DNA from: Baekduia soli
GTDB lineage: Bacteria > Actinomycetota > Thermoleophilia > Solirubrobacterales > Solirubrobacteraceae
Direction: 5' to 3'
Assembly: GCF_007970665.1 (NCBI RefSeq)
Contig: NZ_CP042430.1
Location: forward strand, 1,860,001 to 1,924,000
Length of the DNA stretch: 64,000 bases
How positions within the stretch are numbered: the stretch's first letter is position 1; each line of letters begins with the position of its first letter. Positions 54,990-63,530 of the stretch are shown here, piece after piece. Below the pieces are notes generated by a model that was not told where the DNA came from, ran no database searches, and saw only the letters and a program-made list of their open reading frames with translations. The position numbers and the translations under genes were made by a program.

Positions 54990-55014
54990 CTTCATTCGGT
55001 ATAGTTATGGGCCG
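54990..55014 (+). promoter_or_regulatory. AT-rich promoter/operator of the HxlR gene
   Basis: TTCATTCGGTATAGTTATGG is a short AT-rich island in 74% GC DNA. TATAGT (55000-55005) is a consensus -10 box; 9 bases later is the ATG at 55015. Self-repression by the HxlR protein at this site is likely from family habit, not proven. Confidence 0.5.
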
Positions 55015-55377
55015 ATGCCCGTGGATCCAACGTGTCCCGTGTGCCAGACGGCGGAGATCATCTGCGGCAAGTGGACGCTGCTGCTCATCCGGGATCTCGC
55101 CGAGGGGCACTCGCGGTTCTGCGAGCTCGAGCGCTCGCTGCAGGGCATCTCGCCCCGCACCCTCTCGCTGCGCCTCCGCGCGCTGGAGGAGGAGGCGATC
55201 GTCGAGCGCCACACGTTCGCCGAGGTCCCGCCGCGCGTCGAGTACGCGCTGACCGAGAAGGGCCGCGCGCTGCTGCCGCTCATCGACCACATGCGCTCCT
55301 ACGGCGAGCGCTGGCTCGGCGGCACCTGCGCCAACGCGGCCGACGAGCAGCTCCCGCCCGTCGCCGCCGTCGCCTGA
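55015..55377 (+). CDS. HxlR-family winged-helix regulator
   Basis: A 120-residue HxlR/MarR-like regulator. It begins CPVCQTAEIICGKWTLLLIRDL, with the family's conserved GKW and a redox-type Cys (Cys7 or Cys10), then the winged helix SRFCELERSLQGISPRTLSLRL and the wing VEYALTEKG. Such regulators respond to aldehydes, disulfides or reactive electrophiles through the N-terminal cysteines. The usual divergent target (an oxidoreductase) is not next to it: the AIM24 gene is on the same strand. Confidence 0.9.
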   Translation: MPVDPTCPVCQTAEIICGKWTLLLIRDLAEGHSRFCELERSLQGISPRTLSLRLRALEEEAIVERHTFAEVPPRVEYALTEKGRALLPLIDHMRSYGERWLGGTCANAADEQLPPVAAVA

Positions 55378-55501
55378 CGCGCGCCCGGACGCCGTGCGGC
55401 CGCCGGGTCGCAACTCTGCACCGCCGCCGGGGGTTCTCACCCCGATGGCACGGTTGCCTGCACGCCTTGCGGCTCCTGGGCCCGCGACTACCCTGGACCG
55501 G

Positions 55502-57238
55502 GTGGACGCTCCGCCGCTCACGCGGCGGCGTGCCCTGGCCCTGGGTGCCGCCGCCGGTCTGACCTCCCTGTGGACGCGTGCGCCCGCCCCGGCGTGGGCG
55601 GGCCGCCTCGTGCGCCCGCGCGGCTTCGGCCTCGACGTCGCGCCCGGCGCGTTCTCGGGCCGGCGGACGGCCGTGCTGCGCGCCCCGCGCCGCTTCGACC
55701 TGCTCGGCGTCCGCGGCGCGGCGGCCGCCGGCCTGGAGGTGCGCGTGCGGCGCCGCGGCGGGACGTGGAGCCCCTGGGTGCCGCTCGGGGCCGGGGCCCA
55801 CCACCGGCCCGACACCGGCAGCGGCGACCACGCCTCGGACCCGGTCTGGACGGGCGGCTCCGACGAGCTGCAGCTGCGCGCGCAGCGCGCGCCGCGCACC
55901 GCCGTCCGGGTGCACTTCGTCGCCGTGCCCGCGGCGGCCCGCCGCGCCGGCGCCCGGGCGACCGCCCGCGCGGCCCGCGCGGCCCGCGCGCGCACCGCCC
56001 AGGCAGGCCCGCCGCCGATCATCCCGCGCGCGGCCTGGGGCGGCGACGCCGTCGTGCCCCGCGCCGCCCCCGAGTACGGCGACGTGCAGGTCGCCTTCGT
56101 CCACCACACCGTCACGGCCAACGACTACGCGCCCACGGACTCCGCCGCGATCGTGCTGGGCATCGCCAAGTACCACCGCGACACCAACGGCTGGAACGAC
56201 ATCGGCTACAACTTCCTCGTCGACAAGTACGGCCAGATCTTCGAGGGCCGTGCGGGCGGCGTCGACCAGGCCATCATCGGCGCCCAGGCCCAGGGCTACA
56301 ACAGCCACTCGACCGGCATCTCCAACCTTGGGACCTACTCCGACGTCGCCCAGACCGACGCCGCGATCAACGCGATGGCCGCGCTCATCGCCTGGAAGCT
56401 GCCGCTGCACGGCGCGCCGGTCGCCGGCCAGGTCGTGCTGACCTCCGGCGGCGGGGCGGACAACCGCTACCCCTCGGGGACCCCGGTGACGCTGCAGCGC
56501 ATCAGCGGGCACCGCGACGGCGACTCGACGGAGTGCCCGGGCAATGCGCTCTACGCCCAGCTGCCCGACCTGCGCGCCCGCACGCTGGCCATCGCGCCCG
56601 GCGTCCCGGTCGTCGCGGCGAGCATCGCGCTGGACCCGGTGCCCACCGGGGTCGTCTACGGCGAGGTGCTCCCCGTCAGCGGCAGCGTGCACCGCGGCGA
56701 CGGCTCGCCCGTGGCCGGCCAGGCCGTCCAGCTGCAGAAGCAGGGCACCCAGGGATGGGTCACGGTCGCCCGTGCGGTGACCGACGCCGACGGCGGCTTC
56801 ATCGCCGGGCCGGTGTGGCGCGCGGCGGGCCGGATCCGCGCCCGTGCCGCCGTCCCCGGGGCGGCCGTCGTGGTGACCGCCGGCACGCAGGTGGCCTGCC
56901 TGCCGGCGCTGGAGGCCAAGGCGCGCACGACGCGCGTGCGGGCCGGGCGCTCCCTCACGGTCCAGGGCAGCGTGCGGCCGCTGGCGCCGGTCACCGTCGT
57001 CGTCGAGCGCCAGGGCAGCGACGGGCGCTACCACCGCGTGCGCGCGCTCGTCGTGCGGCCGCGCGCGGCGAAGTTCTCGATCGACGTCGCGCTGCGCCGC
57101 CCCGGCCTGTACCGGCTGACCCCGCGCACCGGCTCGGGGACGACGACGGCGCGGGCCTCGGCGCTCTACGTCCGGGCCGTGCGGCCCGGCACCTCCCTGA
57201 CGCCGCCCTCGCCGGGCGGGACCGCGCCCGGACCCTAG
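55502..57238 (+). CDS. Tat-exported peptidoglycan recognition (PGRP) amidase
   Basis: 578 residues. A Tat signal is present (TRRRALALGAAAGL with a hydrophobic core and AWA cleavage-like site). Residues about 175-350 form a PGRP/amidase_2 domain: VAFVHHTVTAND, YNFLVDKYGQIFEGR, SGHRDGDSTECPG, giving the zinc ligands His, His and Cys. The C-terminal 200 residues are beta-sandwich repeats of a bacterial Ig/carbohydrate-binding type (VPTGVVYGEVLPVSGSVHRG). It cleaves the MurNAc-L-Ala bond in the wall. The GTG start lies 7 bases after TACCCT (55489-55494), so it looks leaderless. The stop shares CTAG with the next, convergent gene. Confidence 0.9.
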   Translation: MDAPPLTRRRALALGAAAGLTSLWTRAPAPAWAGRLVRPRGFGLDVAPGAFSGRRTAVLRAPRRFDLLGVRGAAAAGLEVRVRRRGGTWSPWVPLGAGAHHRPDTGSGDHASDPVWTGGSDELQLRAQRAPRTAVRVHFVAVPAAARRAGARATARAARAARARTAQAGPPPIIPRAAWGGDAVVPRAAPEYGDVQVAFVHHTVTANDYAPTDSAAIVLGIAKYHRDTNGWNDIGYNFLVDKYGQIFEGRAGGVDQAIIGAQAQGYNSHSTGISNLGTYSDVAQTDAAINAMAALIAWKLPLHGAPVAGQVVLTSGGGADNRYPSGTPVTLQRISGHRDGDSTECPGNALYAQLPDLRARTLAIAPGVPVVAASIALDPVPTGVVYGEVLPVSGSVHRGDGSPVAGQAVQLQKQGTQGWVTVARAVTDADGGFIAGPVWRAAGRIRARAAVPGAAVVVTAGTQVACLPALEAKARTTRVRAGRSLTVQGSVRPLAPVTVVVERQGSDGRYHRVRALVVRPRAAKFSIDVALRRPGLYRLTPRTGSGTTTARASALYVRAVRPGTSLTPPSPGGTAPGP

Positions 57239-57822
57239 AGGCCCGCGGGGTGGCGCACGCGGAAGCCGCGCGCGCTGCGCGGCGCCGCCTGCCAGCGTGA
57301 GCCGCCGCGAGCCCCGCTGGTGTCGAAGCGCAGGCCCGCCACGACCAGGTACGTGTGCCGGGCGTTGGCGTACACCGTGATCCACGCGCCCGGGCCGGCC
57401 TGGCCCCAGCGTTCCAGGCCCGTGGAGTCCAGCGTCGCGTCGAGCAGGCCCGCGCCGTGCAACGCGTAGGACACCGACCCCGAGCAGTCGTATCCCGTGT
57501 CCTGCCACGTGCCGTGGCCGCCACCGTAGCGGTAGGGCAGCGAGGCGATCGCGTTGCCGGCCGCCACGAGCGCGGCGACGGGCGCGGGCGCTCCCGCCGG
57601 GGCCGTCGCGCGGCCGTCGGGCCCGACGGTCGCCGGGACGACCGGCTCGACCGGGGCGACGGGGGCGGGCGGCACGAGCGCGGGCGCCGCCGCGGGCGGG
57701 GGAGCCGGCGCCGTCTCGGCATAGCCCAGCCCGCCTGTGCCGCCGGCCCGGGCGAAGGCGGGCAGCGCGAGGGCCGCGGCGAGGCCGAGGGCGATCAGGG
57801 AGGCGCGCGGGGCGGGCGACAC
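57235..57822 (-). CDS. Secreted NlpC/P60-type cysteine peptidase
   Basis: The C-terminal domain (last 110 residues) is an NlpC/P60 endopeptidase: PYRYGGGHGTWQDTGYDCSG with the catalytic Cys, and HTYLVVAGLRFD with the catalytic His. This group cuts peptide crosslinks in peptidoglycan. The GTG at 57822 gives a clean signal peptide (SLIALGLAAALALPAFARA), 195 residues in all. An in-frame ATG at 57963 would add 47 Ala/Arg-rich residues and leave only 20 bases for promoters of two divergent genes, so it is less likely. Together with the PGRP amidase and RlpA, it makes this a wall-remodelling neighbourhood. Confidence 0.88.
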   Translation of the reverse strand: MSPAPRASLIALGLAAALALPAFARAGGTGGLGYAETAPAPPPAAAPALVPPAPVAPVEPVVPATVGPDGRATAPAGAPAPVAALVAAGNAIASLPYRYGGGHGTWQDTGYDCSGSVSYALHGAGLLDATLDSTGLERWGQAGPGAWITVYANARHTYLVVAGLRFDTSGARGGSRWQAAPRSARGFRVRHPAGL

Positions 57823-57885
57823 GGTCGCTGCTGATTCGACGCCTCCTGCGGCCTTCCCGGCGGCCGCGGGCGATGCACGGGCTCG

Positions 57886-57954
57886 CCGTGCAGAACCTGC
57901 ACGGGGCCCCGCGGAAGCTGCAGCGGCCTGCAAGGCGTCCTGCGCGAGCAGGAC
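57886..57954. repeat. Two perfect inverted repeats between NlpC/P60 and HEPN-like genes
   Basis: CCGTGCAG (57886-57893) and CTGCACGG (57897-57904) with AAC between; GTCCTGC (57937-57943) and GCAGGAC (57948-57954) around GCGA. Both can form hairpins in RNA of either strand, the second with a GNRA tetraloop on the plus strand. They may be operators, RNA elements or both. Confidence 0.45.
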
Positions 57955-57983
57955 CGCCCGCACCGAACACGAACCGCACCGGC

Positions 57984-59242
57984 ATGCGCAATCGCCAGCT
58001 GCATGCCGCGCTCGCCGCCTTCGCCGAGGAGTCCGCCCACCAGCTCGCCGCGGACACCGCGGCCGGCGCCGAGGTGCCCTTCGAGGTCGTCGAGCTCGCC
58101 GGCAGCCGCCGCGAGGCGCCGCTGTACTGCTACCGCCCGCTGACCGGCGGCTTCATCGAGGAGCGCCGCTCGATCCTCGGTCGCCTCCCGAGCTTCCTGC
58201 CCGCCGTGCACGCGCTCGCCGCCTGCGGCGGGCTGGACGCCTACCTCGTCGCCTGCGGCGAGTCGCGCGTCCCCGGCGCCGACCGGGCCCGTGCCGAGTA
58301 CGCCCTGCGGCTGTTCCTGACCCGCGTCTTCGAGGACTCCGGCGACTTCGAGCTGTCGCCCGAGCGCCTGGCCCGGGCCTACGAGGACCTCGAGTCCGCG
58401 GTCATGGACGGCCGCGCGCTGACCGAGGTCGTCGCCCCGCTGCTCGGCCTGGCGCTGACCTCCGACGAGATCGCGCTGGGCGACGGCCTGGCGCTCGTGT
58501 GCGCCGACGCCTGCCCCGACGCGCCGCGCGAAGCGCTGTTCGAGCGCGAGGACGGCCACCAGGTCGTGCTCGCCCGGCTCACCTGGGAGTCGGCTCCGGG
58601 CGACGAGGCGCCGCTGCGCCACGCCCAGGTCCGGCTGCGGCGGCTGCTGACCGCGCTGCGCCTCTACGACGCCGCCGGGATCGTGCTGGCCCGCACGGCC
58701 TGGACGCGCACGGGCGGCGGCGGGTGGCAGCCGTTCGCGATGGCCGGCGGCGCCGTGGCGCGGGGCGTCTGCGTGATCCCGCCCCAGCAGGAGGACGAGC
58801 TGCGCGCGTTCCTGTCGCTCGTGGGGCGGCGCACCCCGCGCGGCGGCGAGCTGGCCTGGGCGCTGCAGCGCTTCGAGCTGGCCACCGACCGCGGCCGCCC
58901 GTCCGAGGCGTTGACCGACGTCCTGCTCGCGCTGCGCGCGCTGCTGGAGCCCGAGGGCCCCAGACCGGGAGGCTGGCGGGCCGCGTGGCGGCGCTGTGCG
59001 CGATCCCCGAGCAGCGCGCCCAGGTCACCGAGCGCATCGCGCACCTCGTCGCGCTGGAGCGCGCGGTCGTCGCCGGCGTCGCGCCCGAGGACGGCGCGCT
59101 GGAGGGCCTGGTCGACGAGCTGACCGGCTGGCTGCGAGCGCTGCTGCGCGACGTGCTCTGCGGGCATCTGGACAGCGACCTGCGCACGCTGGCCGACACG
59201 ATGCTGCGCGAGGAGGACGCCCGCCAGCAGACCGTGGTCTGA
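57984..59242 (+). CDS. ApeA/HEPN-like protein of unknown function, with a one-base frameshift
   Basis: A 419-residue protein when one C is added to the run at 58958-58961; the join then reads EGPQTGRLAGRVAALCAIPEQR. The first 250 residues are mixed alpha/beta with no family I recognise. The C-terminal 150 (SEALTDVLLALRALLEPEG, LAGRVAALCA, TERIAHLVALERAVVAG) resemble ApeA/HEPN domains of anti-phage and abortive infection proteins. The RNase motif RxxxxH is not kept (RAVVAG), so catalysis is doubtful. The ATG at 57984 is the likely start. Confidence 0.6.
58958..58961. other. Probable missing base in a C-run of the HEPN-like gene
   Basis: Four C are present; five restore one open frame from 57984 to 59242. 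Confidence 0.7.
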
Positions 59243-59256
59243 GGCGGGCCGCCCGC

Positions 59257-60117
59257 TCAGCGCTGCTCGCGCGCGCGGCGGGCGATCCGGCCGGCGATGC
59301 GGCGCGCAGCCTCCAGGACGCCGCCGTCGCGGTCGGCGGCCGGGTCGTAGGACGCCAGCGCCGCGGCGGCCACGCGCCCGTGGTCGAACACCGCGTCGAT
59401 CGTGGCGAGCACGGCGTCCAGGCCGGGCCCGCCGGGCGCCGCGTAGGCGTTGGCGTACCCGACCGACGTGTCGAGCACGTCGAGGTCGACGTGCAGGTAC
59501 AGCGGCACCGGCAGCGCGGCTATCGCGCGCCGCACGGCGTCCACCTCGGGAGCACCGGGCAGGGCCCGCACGCCGCTGCGGGCCAGCGCGTCGTGCTGCA
59601 GCGGGCTGAGGTCGCGCACGCCGACGAGCGCGACCGCCGAGGGGTCGACCGCCGCGAAGCCCGGGATCGACGAGCGCTGCACGCGCCAGCACCCGCCGGT
59701 GAGCACCGACAGCGCCATGACGTCCAGGAACCCCGACGCGTTGTCCTCTGGCGTGTCGAGGTCGGCGTGGGCGTCGAGCCACACCACCCCCGCGCCCGGG
59801 GCGCCGATCGCGCCGGCGACGGTGCCCGCCGCGCTGAGGCACCCGCCGGCGAGCACGAGGCAGAACGCGCCGCGCGCCGCGGCCGCCCGCACGTCGGCGG
59901 CGAGCTGGCGCAGCAGGTCGAACGTCTGTGCCACCTCGGGCGCTCGCGGGTCGGCGCTCGTGACGCGCTGCACCGTCGGCGCCCAGCCCGCGCCCTGCAG
60001 CGCCGCGTGCAGGCCGGCGTCGGTGGCCAGGGCAGCGGCCCCGGCGCCCATGCCGACGTCCGGCCGCGCGCAGTGGAAGGGCCAGGAGACGACGGCCAGG
60101 GGCGGGTCGGCGCTCAG
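59257..60117 (-). CDS. Arginase/agmatinase-family protein with degenerate metal site
   Basis: About 286 residues of the ureohydrolase fold. WLDAHADLDTPEDN keeps the DAHAD metal ligands and HVDLDVLDT keeps the DxD pair, but the first ligand motif GGDHS is GGCLS here, so one metal ligand (His) is missing. The start is a puzzle. Conserved sequence (WPFHCARPDVGMGAG) continues upstream of the first ATG (60051), and no ATG or GTG occurs before the ArsA stop. A CTG at 60117 overlapping that stop (CTGA) is the best candidate; 60051 is a conservative alternative. Substrate unknown. Confidence 0.6.
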   Translation of the reverse strand: MSADPPLAVVSWPFHCARPDVGMGAGAAALATDAGLHAALQGAGWAPTVQRVTSADPRAPEVAQTFDLLRQLAADVRAAAARGAFCLVLAGGCLSAAGTVAGAIGAPGAGVVWLDAHADLDTPEDNASGFLDVMALSVLTGGCWRVQRSSIPGFAAVDPSAVALVGVRDLSPLQHDALARSGVRALPGAPEVDAVRRAIAALPVPLYLHVDLDVLDTSVGYANAYAAPGGPGLDAVLATIDAVFDHGRVAAAALASYDPAADRDGGVLEAARRIAGRIARRAREQR

Positions 60118-61259
60118 AAGCCGCTCGCCTCGAGCATCGCGGCGCGCCGGGCCGCCGACGCGAACAGATGGCGGTGCACCGCCACGAGCCCGTCGACGTC
60201 GTGCACGTCGCCGTCGAGGTGGGGGATGAGGATCGGGTCCTCGTCCCCGAGCTCGGCGATCAGGCGCGCCGCCGCGGCGGCGTCGCGGTGGGCCAGCACC
60301 CGGAACTCGCGCAGCGTGCGGGCCACCTTGCGCGCCAGCGCCACGTCACCGCCCAGCTCGGCCGCCAGCGCCGCCTCGTCGACCTCGTCGCCCTCGGCGT
60401 CGAGCGGGTGCACGCGGTTGAGGATCAGCCCGCCGAACGGCATCGCGGCCTCGCGCAGCTTGCCGCGGAAGAAGATCGCCTCCTCGACGGGCTCGCGCTC
60501 GGGCGAGGTGACGATGAGGAACGTCGTGGCAGGGTCGGCGAGCAGCTCCTTGACGCCGGCGGCGCGCTCGCGGAAGCCGTCGAGCACGCCGCTCAGCGCC
60601 CCGAAGAACACCGACAGGTCGTCCATGAGGTCCACGCCGGTCACCTTGCGCAGCACGGAGAACACGACGCTCGTGCCGCGTCCGACGACGCGCGCGGCCA
60701 GCCCCGACGGGGCGAGGAACAGCCGCAGCGCCCGGCCCTCCAGGAAGCCGGTGAGGCGGTCGGGCGCGTCGAGGAAGTCCAGCGCGTTGCGCGACGGCGG
60801 GGTGTCGAGGACGATGACGTCGAAGAGCCCGGACCGGTCGAGCTCGTAGAGCTTGGCGACCGCGGTGAACTCCTGGGAGCCCGCCACGGCGCCCGAGAGC
60901 TCGCGGTAGATCCGGTTGGCCAGGATCTCGTCGCGGGTCCTGTCGTCGGGCGCGAGGAGCTCGATGAGCTCGTCGAACGTGCGCTTGGGGTCGAGCATCA
61001 TCGCCCACAGCTCGCCCTTGAGCTCGATGCCGTGGCCCTCGAACCGGTCGGCCTCCACGCGCCGCGGCTCCGAGCCGAGCTGCTCGATCCCCAGGGCGTC
61101 GGCCAGCCGCCGCGCCGGGTCGATCGTCACGACGGCGACGCGTGCCCCCTCGGCGGCCAGGCCCATCGCGATGGCGGCCGAGACGGTCGTCTTGCCGACG
61201 CCGCCCGAGCCCGCGCAGATGCAGACCCGCTTGCCCTCGAGCCGCTCAGCGACGCTCAC
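60114..61259 (-). CDS. Get3/ArsA-family ATPase, second of pair
   Basis: A 381-residue deviant Walker ATPase: AGSGGVGKTTVSAAIAM (P-loop), VVTIDPARRLADALG (switch I), VIVLDTPPSRNALDFL (switch II). These are the marks of the ArsA/Get3 anion-pump-like family. The pair resembles mycobacterial Rv3679-Rv3680 (BagA-BagB), where the two subunits work together; no arsenic genes lie nearby. The start is a GTG at 61259 with GGGGAG upstream, 16 bases after the stop of its partner. Confidence 0.9.
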   Translation of the reverse strand: MSVAERLEGKRVCICAGSGGVGKTTVSAAIAMGLAAEGARVAVVTIDPARRLADALGIEQLGSEPRRVEADRFEGHGIELKGELWAMMLDPKRTFDELIELLAPDDRTRDEILANRIYRELSGAVAGSQEFTAVAKLYELDRSGLFDVIVLDTPPSRNALDFLDAPDRLTGFLEGRALRLFLAPSGLAARVVGRGTSVVFSVLRKVTGVDLMDDLSVFFGALSGVLDGFRERAAGVKELLADPATTFLIVTSPEREPVEEAIFFRGKLREAAMPFGGLILNRVHPLDAEGDEVDEAALAAELGGDVALARKVARTLREFRVLAHRDAAAAARLIAELGDEDPILIPHLDGDVHDVDGLVAVHRHLFASAARRAAMLEASGF

Positions 61260-61275
61260 CGTGGACTCCCCGGGG

Positions 61276-62190
61276 TCATGTGACGAGCTCGCCGGCCAGG
61301 CGGCGCAGCTGCTCGGGTCCGAGCTCGCTCTCGAAGAGCTGGGGCAGCGAGCGCACCTCGACGCCGCCGACGCCGCGGCGCAGCCGGGCGATCTGCGCGC
61401 GGTGGGCCCGGGACCGGCGCGCCTCGGCCCGGGCGGCGCGCACGGCGCGCGAGCCGGGGACCACGCGGTCCAGCGCGTCGGCCTCGGCGCGCGAGAAGCG
61501 CTTGGGCAGCACCCCGTTGACCACGACGGCCGCGAACCGCTGGCCGAGCTCGGCCGCGAGCACCCGCTGCAGGGCCAGCGTCTCGTTGACGGGCATCTCC
61601 TCGGGGGTGGCTACCGCGACCACCGCCGTCCGGTCGGGATCGGCGAGCATCGCGTGGATGATGCCGCCCTGGCGGGCGACGGGCCCCATGCGTGCCGCGT
61701 CGGCGAACGTCTGCGGCGCCGTGAGGATCGCCACGCCGTGCCCCGTGGCGGGCGCGTCGAGGATCACGAGGTCGTACGGATGGGCGCCGGGCGTGCGGCG
61801 GTCGGGCTGGGCGAGCTCCCACACCTTGCCGACCGTGAGCAGCTCGCTCAGGCCCGGCGTGGCGGCCGCGAGGTAGCTGAACATCCGGCTGGAGGCCAGG
61901 ACGTCGGAGACGCCGCGGGGCAGCTGGTCGCGCAGGTACTCCTCCAAGGCGGACTCGGGGTCGATGGAGATGTGGTGCAGCCCCGACCCCACGGAGCGCT
62001 CGACGAACACCGAGCCGTCGCCGGTGCCCGCCAGGGCCCGGCTGACGTCGTCGCGGGCCGACACCTCGGCCACGATCGTGCGCAGCCCGCGGGCGGCGGC
62101 CGCGACGCCGAGGGCGGCGGCGACGGTGGACTTGCCCACGCCGCCCTTTCCGGTGACGACGAGCAGCGGCTTGGACAGGAGGTCCCGCAT
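61276..62190 (-). CDS. Get3/ArsA-family ATPase, first of pair
   Basis: A 304-residue partner of the previous ATPase: LLVVTGKGGVGKSTVAAALG (P-loop), EVSARDDVSRAL in place of the DPA switch I motif, and VILDAPATGHGVAIL (switch II). The second protein has the full DPAR switch motif and this one does not, so the pair may be an asymmetric heterodimer with one stronger ATPase site. A TAGGGT box (62210-62205) ends 14 bases before the ATG at 62190. The two genes are cotranscribed. Confidence 0.9.
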   Translation of the reverse strand: MRDLLSKPLLVVTGKGGVGKSTVAAALGVAAAARGLRTIVAEVSARDDVSRALAGTGDGSVFVERSVGSGLHHISIDPESALEEYLRDQLPRGVSDVLASSRMFSYLAAATPGLSELLTVGKVWELAQPDRRTPGAHPYDLVILDAPATGHGVAILTAPQTFADAARMGPVARQGGIIHAMLADPDRTAVVAVATPEEMPVNETLALQRVLAAELGQRFAAVVVNGVLPKRFSRAEADALDRVVPGSRAVRAARAEARRSRAHRAQIARLRRGVGGVEVRSLPQLFESELGPEQLRRLAGELVT

Positions 62191-62273
62191 GGGGTGCGCG
62201 CCAGACCCTATCGGCGTCCAGGTTGGGCTGGACGGGCTCAAGTCGTCCGCGAGGGGGCCGATGCACCTCCGGC

Positions 62274-62573
62274 ATGTCCGTCTCACCGACACCATCGGGC
62301 GCCACGCCGACGCTCGCCGAGATCCTCATGAGGCGCGCCTTCACCCGGCCGGCGAAGACGTTGGTGGACGGCGATGTGATCCGGGCCCTGTCGGAGGCTG
62401 ATCGCGAGCGCGCGGCCCAGGCGGCGCCGCCGAAGGCCCCGGCCGTGCCCGCCCGCGCCGCGGTGGCGGCCGCCGCCCCCGCCGCGCGGGCCGCGCTCGC
62501 CGCACGGGCCGGCACGCCGCCCGTCCCGGCGGCGGAGCTGCCCGGCGCCGTGCGCGTCGACGTGCGCGCCTGA
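62274..62573 (+). CDS. Hypothetical 99-residue protein
   Basis: The first 50 residues are structured (LAEILMRRAFTRPAKTLVDG, VIRALSEADRERAAQ); the rest is Ala/Pro-rich. It lies divergent from the Get3/ArsA pair with 83 bases between them. I do not recognise it; the ATG at 62274 is the likely start. Codon use is the normal GC-rich third-position pattern, so it is probably a real gene. Confidence 0.55.
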   Translation: MSVSPTPSGATPTLAEILMRRAFTRPAKTLVDGDVIRALSEADRERAAQAAPPKAPAVPARAAVAAAAPAARAALAARAGTPPVPAAELPGAVRVDVRA

Positions 62574-62723
62574 CGCGCGGCGTCGCTGCCCGCCGTCCCA
62601 GGAGCCGCAGGGCTCCGGCGGCGTCATCCGGCAGCTCCGGCCCGGCTGGGCCATCCGACGGCGGTGGTATTCCCGTCACACCGGGCGAAGGATTCGCCCG
62701 GGCGGATGCGAATACCCCCGACG

Positions 62724-63530
62724 ATGGGTCCCGAACCGACCACGACGGAGCCTTCCGTGCAGACCGAGAACCGGCCGAAGGTCATCGCCTTCGCCAACCA
62801 GAAGGGCGGCGTCGCGAAGACCACGACGACGCTGAACCTCGCTGTCGCGTTCGCCGAGAAGGGCAACCGCGTCCTGTGCATCGACATGGACCCCCAGGGC
62901 AACCTGACCATGTCGCAGGGCATCGACCCCGACACGGTCGAGCGCTCCATGTACGACGTGCTGGTGCACCACATGTCGATCCGCGAGGTCATCCGCAAGC
63001 GCGAGATCGACATCGCGTGCGCCTCGATCGACCTCGCCGGCGCCGAGATCGCGATGTCCGCCCAGATCGGTCGCGAGCGCTCCCTGCAGAAGGCCCTGCG
63101 GGCCGTCGCGGAGGACTACGACTTCGTCTGCATCGACACGCCGCCCTCCCTCGGGCTGCTCACGATCAACGCCCTGACGGCGGCGGACAAGGTGATCGTC
63201 CCCGTACAGTGCGAGTATCTGTCCATGCGGGGGCTCATCCAGCTGCAGAACACGCTGCAGATGATCCGGGAGAACCTGAACCCGGACGTGGAGATCGAGG
63301 GGATCCTCCCCACGCTCATGGACACCCGCACCGTCCACGCCAAAGAGGCCATCGAGATCCTGGAGGAGAACTTCGGCGACCGGGTCTTCGCATCGCGGAT
63401 CAAGAAGACGATCCGGTTCGCGGAGGCACCCGTCAAGGGCATGTCGGTGCTGAAGTACGATCCGGACGGGATGGCCGCCCAGTCCTATCGCGATCTCGCG
63501 ACGGAGGTTCTCGCCAATGGCAAGCGGTAA
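62724..63530 (+). CDS. parA: ParA/Soj-like chromosome-partition ATPase
   Basis: 268 residues. The deviant Walker A is NQKGGVAKTTTTLNLAVA, followed by CIDMDPQGNLT (Walker A') and FVCIDTPPSLGLLTINAL (Walker B). EYLSMRGLIQLQNTL and the C-terminus FAEAPVKGMSVLKYDPDG are typical of chromosomal ParA/Soj proteins. ATG at 62724 is the chosen start; ATG 62706 and GTG 62757 are in frame too. No parB follows; instead a Pro/Ala-rich gene overlaps its end. Confidence 0.93.
   Translation: MGPEPTTTEPSVQTENRPKVIAFANQKGGVAKTTTTLNLAVAFAEKGNRVLCIDMDPQGNLTMSQGIDPDTVERSMYDVLVHHMSIREVIRKREIDIACASIDLAGAEIAMSAQIGRERSLQKALRAVAEDYDFVCIDTPPSLGLLTINALTAADKVIVPVQCEYLSMRGLIQLQNTLQMIRENLNPDVEIEGILPTLMDTRTVHAKEAIEILEENFGDRVFASRIKKTIRFAEAPVKGMSVLKYDPDGMAAQSYRDLATEVLANGKR

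Noticed and set aside
57823-57963. Long N-terminus for the NlpC/P60 protein from ATG 57963
   Set aside because: It would add 47 Ala/Arg residues before the signal peptide and remove the promoter space shared with the divergent gene.
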